This document shows, one piece after another, positions 1-11,871 of a DNA stretch of 64,000 bases. Position 1 is the first letter of the stretch. Every line of letters begins with the position of its first letter. The DNA comes from Harmothoe impar. Lineage: Eukaryota > Annelida > Polychaeta > Phyllodocida > Polynoidae. The position numbers and the translations under genes are program-made. Below the pieces are notes generated by a model. It saw nothing but the letters and a program-made list of their open reading frames with translations, had not been told where the DNA came from and searched no databases. Where the stretch lies: positions 35,240,025-35,304,024 of the forward strand of contig OX381714.1 in NCBI GenBank assembly GCA_947462335.1, written 5' to 3'.

Positions 1-435
1 AATTGACCTGTGTAATGCTCTGATGACTCATGAACAACTGTAGTGATTCGTTGACCATTCAATCAACTAGATTCAATTCTCTAAACTTCAGAATTGGTTA
101 AACATTCCTGGGGTAGGCCCGAAATTATTAGATCTGTGTCCAAGGTTATTGGTCTGGCTACTTTACAACGTTGGACCTAGGGTTGTCGAGACAATTTAGA
201 TGTTTAAACTTGCTTCTTTTATCCGGATGGAAAACAGGGTAACACATCTAACCACGGTTACATGTTTTTATTGTGTCCACAATTTCAAAATAAACTAGCA
301 CTTTGTAACCATGAATTGGTTGTTTGTTGGTATATATTTACACAACATGGTAAAAATCTGCATTGATATTTACATACCATATATAATCTAATACCATACA
401 CCAATTGGTGCGTTGCGCCTCCTTTAAATATCCAG
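1..435. other. non-coding start of window
   Basis: AT-rich sequence with no supported gene. The last ~50 bases read in frame into the reverse-transcriptase fragment that follows, so part of this stretch may be the decayed upstream part of that element. Confidence 0.4.
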
Positions 436-1101
436 ATGGGTGGTCATCGGTTGAAATCCTGTGATGAATATGAATACCTAGGCGTTACAATAGATAAAGA
501 CCTAAACTTTAATAAAACTGTGGGTAAAACAATAAGCACAGTTTGCTATAGATTGTATATGTTGTGTATAATTCGTAAAATGATGACTGTGAAAACTGCA
601 TGTCTGGTCTACAAACAGACGATACTTCCTGTGATAGACTACTGTGGCTTCCTTTATAATGGACTAACAAGCACTATTCAGAAACGACTTCAGCGGGTTC
701 AGAATAGATGCTTGAGAGTCTGTCTGCGCACAAACCTTAGATATCCGGTTGCGGATCTCCACAAGGACTGTGGCGTAGACTATATAGATATTAGATTTGA
801 TATCCAGCTGCTAATGCTCATACACAGGTACCTATATACAGAGGTGCATGTGCCTGGGGACTTTGGTGTTACTCTAAAAAGGACCAATGGCAATGGTATC
901 ATAACTAGGTCAGCGGATACCGCTGTACTAGAATACCCATTAGATAACAAATTAAGCTACCGCAAATGTCCGTTGTACAGAGCGGTTGACTTATGGAACA
1001 GATTACCTCCCAATTGTAGGTTAAGGAACGATAGGGATGGCTTTAAGGCCATGGCGAAACCTTTTATCAAGGCCTGGTCTGACCTAAGATGGAGGAGGTA
1101 G
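436..1101 (+). mobile_element. non-LTR retrotransposon reverse transcriptase, C-terminal fragment
   Basis: This 221-residue reading frame matches the region after the catalytic palm of non-LTR (LINE-type) reverse transcriptases. Seen: EYLGVTID near residue 14, then YKQTILPVIDYCGFLYNG near residue 60, then LQRVQNRCLRVCL near residue 85, and a C-terminal CPLYRAVDLWNRLP block. This order (thumb, then connection) is typical of CR1/jockey-like elements. The catalytic YxDD motif and the endonuclease are missing, so it is a 5'-truncated dead copy. The frame stays open upstream of the ATG, so the ATG is not a true start. About 450 bases of non-coding sequence after the stop may be its 3' UTR. Its wording closely resembles the fragment at 31405-31866 (DYC..., VQNRCLR.CL, PLYR...LWN). 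Confidence 0.8.
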
Positions 1102-3350
1102 CCACAGTGGTTGTCACACTTTCGTCACACTTTTCTCGCTCTATCTAGTATTCTCTCACTCATCTTCAACCACCTATGACTTGTGTATCCCCTATGAAAT
1201 TAGTAAATAGGGGCATGCTCCATTATGTGTACTATGTGACTTATTTTTACATATGTGTTGTAAAACATGGCATGAGCAGCCATAAATTAATTACTTAATT
1301 TCTACTGTATCGCCCATATCCCTGGCCCCCCCTCCCTCCCTTGAACTGTTACTATCTATGATACTGTAATCACCTTGTAATTATGTTATACTATTATTAT
1401 GTTTCATGCGCATATGCCCATATTGTATTCATTGTAAATCATGGACCACTGCATACATCCGCAGGCACCACTTGCTGCCGCCCAGTGAGGCCCGCTGATA
1501 TCAGGGTGCATCCGGCACCTTGTTTACACTGTATGACACTGTAAGCAATTACTAAACAACCTACATGTAAACATATCAAAAGAACACCAAGTTCAGAAGG
1601 TGTAAAATATTGAGTAGGATACTATCCTCATCCGTTATCCCATGGACACTTACTGGATCTGCTTATTAAACATGTCAATAGTACTGGTAGATCAGTTATA
1701 AATGCTGACTGTCAGAAGCATATCTTTATGCAGTAGTATATATAGATCGATACGTACTGTGTTACATCTTATGCATTACCCATTTTGAAGTTGATGTTGT
1801 ATTTCGAAGATCATTCTATGAAATAAATACACGTTGAAAACTCAAAATCGTAGTCTATACATGTATGATCCATTTCCTTCAGTTCGACCAAAATCGGAAA
1901 AATTCATTTTGTCTGGTAGAAACATGACGGTAACATGAGATGTATTATCAAAATATCATTTTGATATATAAATACATCACCATACAACACTGCTGTAGGA
2001 CAATATACGATAAACGACTCATGCCAATATACTTATCAAGTTTGTTAATAACAATATACCCTGTTCAGATAATTGAGGCCAACTCCAAGCTGCTTTTTTA
2101 GCAGTCATATCTGTGCAGTTCTTGCAAAACTGGTAACAATCATAAATAGTCCCGTTCTCTCAAAAATAAAAATTGAAATCTAACCATGAAATAGTTTTGC
2201 CTCAGTATTTGTATGAATATATAATAATATGAAAAATATATGATATATTTGAACGCTGGGTTGACATCATCTCAAACATTGAAAGTTTCCCTTACAAAGA
2301 GTTCTATTTAGAATAAAAATGTCTATACATGACTCATGTACCAATTACCAAGAGTTCAGAAGATTGGTTCATCCTGGTGTTTGAATAGAGAATCGGCCAA
2401 CTTGCCCTGCAATGACATTTATTAGAAAGCAGCATGGCCATAACTGTGAGTAAGCTCCAAAAAACAAGTAAATGATTTTTACAATTACATAGTATAGTAT
2501 CTGGAAGAAGGCATTGAACAATCACAGTTATAATTCCTCTTAAGAGGGCATTCCTTAGTTAATTAGCCTAGTAAATGATAGACAAATATAAAAATATTTA
2601 CACCCGGTCATGGAAATAGAATTGTAGAGTAAAGGAAACTACTGCATATAAAATATTTGACATCAAAATGTATTAAAACAGTTATTTATGGATGGCTGAA
2701 CCAATAGAACATGGTCTTCATAAATGTATAATTGTATTTCCTAATACACTTAACTTATTTGGTGTTACCTACTTAAGAACAGACACATAAACACATGAAC
2801 GAATACTGTACTGTCGCGTGTGGGCACCAGATATTGAAATAATCCCAGTCTTGTTCCGATAAGCACTGCTGGCAGAAGCGTCTTGGAATATTCTGTTTCA
2901 ACTAATATCTCGTCTCAGTACTAGGGGTAATACAGTATTCAAATGTGTAAGTGCTTAAACGCAATAGAGCAGTCTATTCTTATAACTAAAATATATACCC
3001 CCCACAGTGATTAGCAGGATGCAAGGTAGCACCATAAATATTCGTCCATGTCCATGCATAACCAACACCTTTGTACATATCAGATTAAAGGGATGTATTT
3101 GAACTACACTATGAGGGATTAAAGATACATACTGATTCCAATGACTAGACTTTCACAAATTGGTCTAGAAATGTGAAGACTATTGCGTACAGTAGTGTCT
3201 CATAAAGTGCCGGGTATCAAAATAAGTATGGAGCTGATACAACCACAAAGGGTACAGTGCATCCAGAAGTAAAATGCATACAGGGATATAATTATCAGTA
3301 TATATGTTGATGCAGATCGGTTAATATGATATCAAGAACTAGGAACACAA
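1102..3350. other. intergenic, no gene seen
   Basis: AT-rich DNA. The first ~450 bases may be the 3' tail of the preceding LINE fragment. I see no supported exon, RNA gene or clear TIR pair in the rest. Confidence 0.4.
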
Positions 3351-3360
3351 GGTACTTAAC

Positions 3361-4160
3361 ATGGAAAAAGAAGCTCTGGTAATGTCACAACAGGTGCTGA
3401 TATGTGATCCATCTAGGGAAAAGACCCCTTCAGGCCGGACTTTTAGTTGTAATTTTGGCCACCGGGGGCCACTTTATTTGCAAAATAGTGTTAAGTACAT
3501 GAAAAATAATTCTAGAACCATTTTTTATATAGAACACAATGATCTTCATGAAATCATTCCATCTTTGATGCAAACCTTCAATATTTGGAATGCAAAAAGA
3601 ACGTTTTTATGAAGAATTAGCACAAATGGCACTTTCTCGTTGCCATGGAAACTGTCCAAGAAGCCAAAATTGGAGGTAATAATCCTAATTTCTTTAAAAA
3701 TGCCATGAATCACCAAAAACTGAAAACAGAATGCAAAAACTCCTTCTAGAACCAAATTCAGACTAATAAAACCTATTATATTTGGTTATTTCTAGATAAA
3801 ACCGATTTTTTTCATAACTATCATTATTTACAATGGGATACAATGCATTTAGAGCTTATTTACCATTTTCAGTTAGTGATATGAACTTATGTTTGAAAAG
3901 GGATTCCAAAAAAAGTACCAAGAACTTTTCAGCTCATGATATCTCATTTTAAAGATTATGACACCAACTTCAATTACTAATTTCCCCCCTCGAGGGGTCT
4001 TTTCCTTCACCTGGTCACATATCTTAAAAGCAGTTCTATTCCCATGTCCCAGAATAATGGTTTTGGAACTTCCCTTTTGAGCAAAATATGACATTTTAAG
4101 CATGCCCAGATACACTGCAAATGCAAAGTGGCCACTGCCAGAAAGTAATGGCGAGATATC
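3361..4160 (+). repeat. unnamed interspersed repeat, copy 1
   Basis: This stretch shares an ordered set of blocks with 14420-15065, 37190-37330 and (reversed) 58490-59095: a gggaaaag..cccc block, a block around ccaccgggggcc, a pair resembling 'tttggaatgcaaaaagaacg', the block ttgccatggaaac, and a later 'atgatat..attttaaag' block. No protein is implied; the short frames here differ between copies. It is probably an old transposon-derived repeat of about 600-800 bp. Confidence 0.55.
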
Positions 4161-5091
4161 CATAAAATTGAAAGAAGCTGATTAAAACTGCATTGTTGTA
4201 GAGAATAACATTGACTGCTGATTTTACCAAAATAAAGCATGTAGATAACAATAAAGCATGTAATCCCTTCAACTCATTTTAAAGTCGGTACTAAAATTGT
4301 TAAAAAGAAAGACCTATTATTTTTTTGTTTATTCAAAACAAAAATCATTGGAGCCATGTCAACATCTGATGGAACACAACCCCGTAAAGGTGTAATGTAG
4401 TGCACTGCTGACAAATTTTAAAAATCTTTCTGATAAATACTGATCTGTCAAGTTTCAAGAATTATAAAACTTCCAGAATGAGTCCAGATAAACGTTTCTC
4501 CAACAAATAATCAGGATTTGTCGTCAGCCGAATATACACTTGACATTGACCTGATGAAAATGTCACTGGTGATCTGATAAAAATGTCACTGGATGGCCTG
4601 TTGGATATCATGCAATGGTTCTTGGTGGCATACCACGGGCACCTACTTAGCTAAACCTCGGGGTGGACGTCACATGTTTTTGTTTACAGAAACAGGGTAG
4701 TCAACTCAAGATCCCCCCTCTGCTTTGAGCATTGTATTCTGGTAAAAAACATGCATTTGGATGCATTAAAATGCCACTATGTCATGATTATGCATAATAA
4801 GGAATATTGCTTGGATCCAGAATACACAATTATGCATTAAACTGGAAATGGAGCCACTTTTAGCAAAGTCCCCCCTCTGCTTTGTGTCAACATTGCTGCG
4901 GTCCTTAAAGCACATGGCCTGCATACCTACAACACTGTGGGGAGCAAGGAAAGTACAGGGGTCCGTGCACAGGAGGCACAGGTATTCAATGTGGTGAACA
5001 TAGTGGCTTACCCTGTTCCAATGAATTAGAACACTTGATCTTCCCCCTGATATTTAGACCACTGCTTATATTCCGTGGTCGCCCACACACA
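4161..5091. other. non-coding, downstream of multicopper oxidase gene
   Basis: No gene seen. The block 'cccccctctgctttg' occurs twice about 150 bases apart (near 4715 and 4870), with several copies of atgcat/tgcataat between. Part may be the 3' UTR of the minus-strand oxidase gene; no close AATAAA on the minus strand stands out. Confidence 0.35.
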
Positions 5092-5198
5092 CAGAAAAGT
5101 GAGAGTCATTGTCGCTAAAACTACCCTCACCTGAGAGTCAGGCACTGCCTGACTCTCAGGTGAGGGTAGTTTTAGCGACAATGACTCTCACTTTTCTG
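5092..5198. repeat. perfect 107-bp palindrome (53-bp arms)
   Basis: Position 5145 is the centre; every base from 5092 pairs with its mirror up to 5198, giving two 53-bp arms with a 1-base loop. It lies about 130 bases downstream of the oxidase stop codon, so it may be in that gene's 3' UTR. The arm start (cagaaaagtgag) recurs near 11768 beside a TTAA element, which points to a mobile fold-back family. Confidence 0.9.
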
Positions 5199-5328
5199 AG
5201 AGTGCATGTGGCATACAGTATGAAAAGAATAGTCCGATACCCAGGGGTGACCAAACATACACAAAAACACACTCTTAAGACATTAAAGTGCACCTCACAA
5301 AAATCACACAGGTGCATTGCGCATGACC

Positions 5329-5549
5329 CTATAACTGTGTATTCACTTTGTACCTGTTAGAACCATGACCCAAGGGGGTTTCTGGTCCCAGGGAATCACT
5401 CTTTGAGGAGCGACTGCATCCCCTCCTCGCTACAAGGAGTGCCAGGAGAATAATGATTCCTCCAGCAGCCATGGAAGCCAAGATGATCCCTATCAGCTCT
5501 CCTGTCCCAAGGCTAATAACCTTGGACGATGGTTCTTGACCGGACGGAC
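5329..5549 (-). CDS. multicopper oxidase, exon 3 (membrane anchor)
   Basis: Last coding exon of the minus-strand oxidase. The acceptor tttacctag lies just upstream (to 5550). The exon begins with two bases that complete the Gly codon split by exon 2, so the phase fits exactly. It encodes residues 821-893: a Ser/Gly/Gln linker, then one hydrophobic helix at about 839-861 (LIGIILASMAAGGIIILLAL), a basic stop-transfer RR, and a ~30-residue cytoplasmic tail ending at TAG (5329-5331). The oxidase is therefore type I membrane-anchored, as in hephaestin-like enzymes. An alternative donor (cag|gtacaa) just before the stop could lead to another tail; only a transcript would settle this. Confidence 0.75.
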
Positions 5550-6015
5550 CTAGGTAAAAGAAATAGTAAGAAACAGAGTAAGTTATTTGAAATAACAGGA
5601 TACAGATTACCTAATTCAATAAATAAATAATGTGATACAACGATTTACTTATGTTTTTGACATTGAAAAAAGTTTTAATTACAGAGTGTCCAGTGATGAT
5701 TGCATATATTTCTCTCATGAAAAGGTATGTTTATATTTTAGCATCAGGTTCCATTTTTTTCAACCACAGTGGTAACTAAGCTTTCACTGCAATAAGGTTT
5801 GCATTTAAGTAAATTAGATATGATTAAAGGAACACTTTAAGCATATTTAATTCTAATAGCTGCCACTTAACGGCACTACTGACCGTGCCAATGTTGCAAT
5901 AATGAAGTTAAAGCTGCTTAAAGTGCTCCTTCAACTTAAGGCATCTTAAATCTGCTTCAATGCAAACATGAATGCAGTATTGAATATGAATTTTGAATAA
6001 GCACAATCCGCTTAC

Positions 6016-8140
6016 CTTGTAAAGGGGCCTGTGTAACTTCCTCCTCATACTCCACCACACTCGGGGAGCAGGGTGGTAACTGGGCAGGTGGTGGTTTCAC
6101 CATCTCTGGAGCCACCTCCAGGTAAAGTCCCATCCCACCCAGCAAGTCCCTCACCAGGTGACAATGTAACAACCAGTACCCGGGGTTATCAGTCCTCAGA
6201 CGTAACACTGCGAAACCTCCAGGGGCCACATTAATGGTGTCCTTCAGGGGAGGGTTCTCCAGGTGGAGGTCAGGTTTACTATGGTGGGAGCTCCAGTGGG
6301 GTTCCCTACAAAGACCAGATTCACACATCATGGCCATGTTGTTAGAGACCCTCTCACCTGTCTGGGGGTCGATAGCGGCAAAACCCTGGGCCACTACTGC
6401 AAATCGATGCCCGTGGATGTGCATCGGGTGCCCTGTAGTGTGTCCCGCATGAGCTGAATGAGCCGCATGATCTGGGGATTCATAGTTGGATATCACCAGG
6501 TGGATTAACTCATTGTACCCCACCTCCAGGTGGTTGCTGCACCAGCAGGCCTCTCCTCCAGGGTCTGCACACTTCTCAGCACAACTTATCAACCCTAGAG
6601 GCTGGGACCTATAGAAGGGAGACATCGGTGGTACAAAACGGTACCCGCCAATAGAGGAACCAATGTTGGAAGCAGCGTTTATGAAGATTTCCTTGGTTGG
6701 TGATTCTCCCTTTAACTTGCCCCACATGGCTTCATCTGTTGATTGGATGTCTCTTAGTTCCACACAGGTGATGTTAGAGTGGGCATGATAGACTTGGAAG
6801 CAGTTGAACATGATGCACTTTGCGGTGGCAGTGCATTTAGTGGTATGGGAGATAGGGTCACTGCGGGAACCATAGGACAAAATGGCAAGGCCTTCCATTG
6901 ATCCGCTATCAGCGCTAGCATGTGCATTATGATCCAACACTGCTTGACCCGTGCCTCCCGATGAAGTGTGGTTTGCACCATGGGTCATGGCATTCCCTCC
7001 CATCATGGCAGGGGTCATCTGATGCATTCCCATGCCATGGTCCATGGTGGAAGGGGTCATTTGATGCATTCCACTGTCATGTCCCATAGATCCAGGGGTC
7101 ATTTGATGCATTCCACTGTCATGTCCCATAGGTCCAGGGGTCATTTGATGCATTCCGCCGTCTTGCCCCATAGGTCCAGGGGTCATTTGATGCATTCCAC
7201 CGTCTTGCCCCATAGGTCCAGGGGTCATTTGATGCATACCATTACCATGTCCAGCAGGTCCAGTGGCGGTAGGGGTCATTTGATGCATGTCATGACCTGG
7301 GGGTACTGTGCTCGTTTGGTGCATGCCACCCATTGGGTCATGAGGTCCAGCATCTCCCTCCATCCCCTTCATTCCGTCCATCCCTGGCATAGCACCATGC
7401 CCCCCTCCATGGCCTCCTGAATCACCCCCTGCTCCAGGGTGTCCTGTGCCATGTCCCCCTCCTCCATGGCCTCCTCCAGCACTGACAGGTAAAGCACGGA
7501 CCCATGAAGAGTGAGCTCCAGGTTTGCCTGTAATCATAAAGTCCACGCGCTCTCCAGGGAATATATTGAAGGAGTCCACCTTCACGGGCTTAATCTCAGA
7601 CCCGTCCCAGGCCACGATGGTCAGCTTATGGTGGTCGATCCTCACCTCGTAGCCCTTATCAGATGCGGCATTAACACACCTGAACAGGAACCTCTTCCCC
7701 TCCTCCAGGTGAAACAGTGACAGGGGCGCGCCTGGAACACTATGGTGCCGCCCTCTACCGTTAATCAGAGAAGACACAGGCATGGGTAGAGTCTCCCCAA
7801 GGAAGCCATGCCTGTAATTGACCACTCTCTCTCCCAGGGCTCCTGCTTGGAACCAATCCGATAGAATCAGAGGGAATTCAGGTATTTGTGGATTTGGCTT
7901 TTTGTGGACTACAAACAGCCCATAATGGCCATCACTGCGGAGGTTGGTGTGATGGGGATGATACCAGTGAGTACCGACAGGGGAGGCCCTGAACCTGTAG
8001 GTGAAGGAGTGCTGGGGTGGTATGGGGCATTGGGTAATGTAGGACGGACCGTCCATCCACTGGCTGCCCACCATGGTAATACCGTGCCAGTGTATCGTGG
8101 TGCTCACACTGCTCAGGTGGTTCATCACGTGCACGATTAC
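6016..8140 (-). CDS. multicopper oxidase, exon 2 (cupredoxin domains)
   Basis: Main exon of a laccase/hephaestin-like multicopper oxidase, an extracellular enzyme family that oxidises metals or phenols and reduces O2 to water. It encodes residues 113-821 of 893 between acceptor cttcctacag and donor CAAG|GTAAGC. Copper motifs seen: HWHG (129-132), HWYHPHH (170-176), HPMHIHGH (683-690) and HCH (771-773), which together supply the usual type 2/3 histidines plus Cys772. The type 1 site is odd: five residues after Cys772, where the family has His, there is Asp777; Met782 is in the axial position. Residues ~333-492 are a Gly/His/Met-rich insert with 14-residue MHQMTP repeats inside or next to the second cupredoxin domain. 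Intron 1 is 8.1 kb and full of transposons. Function is inferred from family; reduced or lost activity is possible because of Asp777. Confidence 0.9.
7003..7333 (-). repeat. coding 42-bp tandem repeat (MHQMTP-type, 14 residues)
   Basis: Inside the oxidase exon a 42-bp unit repeats about seven times, with one degenerate start unit. Each encodes about 14 residues beginning MHQMTP and continuing with variants of GPMGHDSG. Units differ by synonymous and conservative changes, so the frame is under selection or the expansion is recent. It follows a Gly/His-rich stretch (about residues 333-382). Met- and His-rich motifs of this type bind Cu(I)/Cu(II) in other proteins, for example bacterial CopA oxidases; a copper-loading role here is inference. 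Confidence 0.9.
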
Positions 8141-8533
8141 CTGTAGGAAGATGAGATTGTATTGTATTGTAATTTCATTTATTTATCCTGGTAGAATGTT
8201 GGCCTAGAAGACCGTATTATACATACACCAGCATTTCCGATGGGCGGAGGTAATAAGGGCAATTAAGCCCTTTTAATATAGAAAAGATAGCAAGGAAACA
8301 CTCATTTAGGAGTGTGTCCCTACTATGTATACCTTACCTAGTCTTTTTTATAAAGAGTTTGTTAGGATTTTTTACTTCTAATGGCATTTTACCATGACTA
8401 AGTTAGTACACATGTGTTCCAACATAGGATTTCTCCTTAGAAAAGAAGAAGAGAGGGATAGGACCCAAGTTAGGTAATAACCTGGGTAGAGTAAGAGAAA
8501 TATACAGTATCGTAGTTTTCATGAGATAATATA

Positions 8534-8561
8534 TATCTCCAGTTAAAGTTAACTGGAGATA
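8534..8561. repeat. short hairpin in intron 1
   Basis: Inverted repeat with 13-bp arms (tatctccagttaa / ttaactggagata) and a 2-base loop. Nearby are two poly-G tracts (8687-8701 and 8728-8738). Probably a remnant of a small fold-back element. Confidence 0.5.
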
Positions 8562-8741
8562 AAATTAAATATCCTATATATGTGGATGTGTTTCATAAGA
8601 AACACATACCCATATATGGACATATGTATGCAAGGGCTAAATTAAATTATAATTGTTATATCTTTACTTCAGGTGGAGTGTGCTGGGGGGGGGGGGGGGG
8701 TGCGCGAAAAAGGAACCTTATGTCCAGGGGGGGGGGGGTAC

Positions 8742-9520
8742 TCAACGCTGTAGCCTTGGGATATCAGGAAAGGCCATAATTTTTACATTGTAAATATCAT
8801 CATTCCATTGCCGGAATTGATTTTCCTCTTGAATAGCTCTTGTTTCTGTCTCAAAAGAGTTCCATCTTGTTGCTAGCCTGTACTCTAAGCTTTTCCTGTA
8901 TACAGGATTTAATGACCTGGTGACCTTTAATAACCTTTCATCATGAGCTCGTGTTCTAATGGGTCTCCTGTCAATGAGATTAATGTTTAATGATTGGATG
9001 AATGATTTATGAGATAAGTGATATTGTCTTCTATCTTCCATATAATTTAATTTGGCAACCTTAAGAAGTTTTTCTGTATTTATTGTCCCTCTATGACTAA
9101 GTGCAGTCCTTAAGGCTTTGTTAATGGCAGTTTGAATCTTGGAAATATGAGTTTTGTTGGTAGTCATATAGATGATGTCCCCATAATCTGTTACAGGGAG
9201 AATCATTGTTTTAAGGACATCAACTGCTGCTTTCTCTGTCATATTCTTCCTTGAATGCCTAAACAAATATGTCTTATAATCTACATTTTTCTCAAGGATA
9301 TCAATATGTTTATTAAAGTTTAACTTATTATCTAGCGTCATTCCAAGGTATTTGTATGTAGGGGCAAAGTCTACTAGGTCACCATTAATTATAAGGGCTG
9401 GTTTAATCCAGGTATTGTCCAAAGTTTTGGTCGAAAAGTTCATTGCTTTTGTTTTCTTGGTATTTAATGAAAGTTTATTATCTAGACACCATTTTGATAT
9501 TTTTCTAGGTCCTGATTTAT
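8742..9520 (-). mobile_element. non-LTR retrotransposon reverse transcriptase fragment
   Basis: Reads as the end of a LINE-type reverse transcriptase, lying antisense-free (same strand as the host gene) in oxidase intron 1. The open part codes 233 residues: YKYLGMTLDNKLNFNKHID near residue 30, LKTMILPVTDYGDIIY near residue 80, and IQTAINKALRTAL near residue 105. Upstream of the first ATG the same frame continues back to about 9520 with the typical palm-to-thumb sequence ISKWCLDNKLSLNTKKTKAM, so that ATG is internal. The YxDD catalytic box and endonuclease are absent. It belongs to a different, more jockey/RTE-like lineage than the fragments at 436 and 31405. A 5'-truncated relic. Confidence 0.8.
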
Positions 9521-9549
9521 TTTTCTTTCCGTGGTATAGAGAGTAGGGT

Positions 9550-10500
9550 ATTAAACTTAAAGGAGTTGCAATTGCTATGATTTAGATGGCTTGATGATAT
9601 CAGATTGCATGAGCAAGCAAGGGGGTCTGGACTGTGGTTCCCATTGAAATATTATCATCCATGTGGCTATACCATCCGCCACTACTGCATTGCAAAATTG
9701 TACTAACATCTATTCTATTATACTAAGTCGTGGCTCTAGGGCTATGCCTTCTTTCCTTTATGTTTTTCTTGTTTATATGTGAATACTGGTTGCACACATT
9801 GTTCAATTTATTACAAGAATCCCTCGTCTGGAAGGAGGTGAATACAGGTCTTTGACCCACCGAATTTTCAGTATAAATAAAAGAAATTACAATACAATAC
9901 ATATCGCATGTTGGATTTAAGAAATGACTAAGTCACCTGACACTTAAATCCCTATATGCCATGTCACCTCTAAGAACCGTTCATGTCCCATGTCGAATTC
10001 AAGAAAATAAGGAATTATGTTCTAGATGACACGATGCTCGAGCAGGCAAGCATTCTGACGCAGAGAGAATGATCAGAGGGGCTCTCTCTGCGTCTCAGAT
10101 CTCCCGATTTACAAGGTTTTATGGACAGTCTGTTCTGCCAGGGCGCTAAAAAAGGCGCTATCCAGACATAGATAATGTTGGAACCAGCACTCTGCTGGGA
10201 CAGTACTCTAGTAGAAGCGCCAGGAGCCAGGCAGATACTTGTTCTAGAATCAAAGCCAGCTACACAAATTACCCGGGACAAATTAGCCTCTGGTGAATGA
10301 ATAAAGATGGCCACATCTGTACAGAAAAGTGAATGACCCATATAGGTGCCTATAGCTAACAACTCCTCTCACTACATGATGAAATACAAATATAAAGGAT
10401 ACACGTAGGAGGGAGGGGGGCAAAGTATCCTTTCTGGCAATATGGCGCTTTTGTTATAAACCTCGGGTAACTAAAACATACTGTTCTAAAACATGGTGTA
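9550..10500. other. oxidase intron 1, no gene seen
   Basis: No exon supported. A short inverted repeat of acgcagagag occurs at about 10059-10092. The ~115-residue minus-strand frame at 10015-10362 resembles nothing and is probably chance. Confidence 0.4.
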
Positions 10501-10505
10501 CCATA

Positions 10506-10667
10506 ATTATATACTAGCCAGGTAAGGGAGTGATCATTTTTTAACAACGGGGGGGGGGGGGGGACAAAAAATGTTGACCCCTTGACCGGGGGTGTAAAAG
10601 GTTTCGCGAGCTACGCGCGAAAAAAAACCTCCCCCCCTTTGTTGTTGAAAAATAATCACTCCCTTAG
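10506..10667. mobile_element. small fold-back element with poly-G/poly-C loop sides
   Basis: Terminal arms of about 40 bp face each other: aagggagtgatcattttt..caacaac on the left and its near-complement ending aataatcactcccttag on the right. The inner arms are a 15-base G run and a C7 run around a short centre containing cgcgagctacgcgcg. It looks like a MITE of ~160 bp. Confidence 0.65.
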
Positions 10668-11073
10668 CCTTTATATAGCTGCCACGCTGTACTAAAAAAG
10701 AGATCTGGCAGTTTTGGTCCGACAGGGCATAAATGCTGTAATTACATTCTGTCTCCATAAATGTGTTGTTATGAGACCGTTTATCAGGGGCGGGGCTATG
10801 CAATGGAAGAGGGGTCCTGTAAAGTTCCGAAAGGCGGTTTCCAACAGATCTGGGATAAAATTAGAAACCTAATTGGGGAAGGATCAAGACTTCCAATACC
10901 CCTCTTAACACATGTTTCCGCCCCTAATGTATAATAAAGTTTGATTGAAACTTAATTTCTTATAGGCCAGTCTATGATCTTGTAGGAAAGGTGTTAGCAT
11001 TTTATTAACCCTTTAACAAAATTTAATACATATACGACTTAGTTTCACCAAATCAATCTAAGTTGAATATCTA

Positions 11074-11135
11074 TGACCGGGTGCAATCTATGACTGTGTG
11101 CAGTCTATGACATGGTGCAATCTACGACCGGCATG
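11074..11135. repeat. degenerate 18-19-bp tandem repeat
   Basis: Four imperfect units of the type ctatgaccgggtgcaat follow one another (last unit ctacgaccgg). Confidence 0.6.
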
Positions 11136-11767
11136 ATAGAAAATGGCTTATCCAGGGCAGATTTACAGAGAAATGGCCGGAAAAATGAATGGATGTTTCA
11201 AGTGGTTTTACCACCATATTACTTACATGTAATTTTATTTTAATTTTTGCCCTGATTAAGCCGTTTTCTTTCATGTCGCCCATGTTCAAAGATTGCACCT
11301 GGTCTTAGGCTTTCAACTTGGATTGCTTTTATTGTGAGACTGAATCATACATGTTTCTAAACGATCATGCCCTGATACCTTCACATAATGTGGTGATACC
11401 TCCATGATGGGCGTATAGCATGCCTACTTTAGAAATAGATTCCAAGCTAGTACCAGACTTGCCAAATTATATCTCCAGACACGAAATACGACTCAGCCAG
11501 GCAGACGTTAATGTTTAAATGATTTATCATCGCTTGACAACCTTGTTACATTAACTAAAGGGAAATATACTGTGGTGATAAAAATGTTATTCACCCTGTT
11601 CCAACCAAAGAGGTACACATTGCAGTCATACCTTCCTGAATCTACTATTATACTCGTGCCAATTTTACCTATATAAATTCATCGGAATCATTCATGGATA
11701 TTGAATTATCAGTCCGTTCTGCTGTGGGAAAGACGAGGGTAACAAGTACAGATTGCATTATACACCC
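11136..11767. other. oxidase intron 1, no gene seen
   Basis: No exon, RNA gene or clear repeat structure recognised. Confidence 0.35.
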
Positions 11768-11871
11768 TCAGAAAAGTGAGCGTCACTGTCGCCAAAAGCA
11801 ATGTCACGTGACAGTCGGAGTGGAGCCGGGACAGGTACTCAGCCCTATTTATAGGGGCGCTGGGGCTTTAA
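11768..11871. mobile_element. TTAA-family miniature element, chimeric copy
   Basis: The right part (from gacagtcggagtggagcc to TTAA at 11868-11871) matches the 18386-18478 and 37388-37484 copies: cgggacaggtactcagccctat, a TATA-like centre, and ggggcgctggggctt. The left part instead starts cagaaaagtgagcgtca, like the arm of the palindrome at 5092. It seems to be a recombinant of two small element families. Confidence 0.6.

Noticed and set aside
5109..5360. Forward 83-codon frame
   Set aside because: It crosses the palindrome and is antisense to oxidase exon 3.
6968..7420. Forward 150-codon frame over the oxidase repeat
   Set aside because: It is antisense to the Met-rich coding repeat and periodic only because the repeat length is a multiple of three.
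10015..10362. Minus-strand 115-codon frame in the oxidase intron
   Set aside because: No recognisable domain, no splice support and no match within the window.
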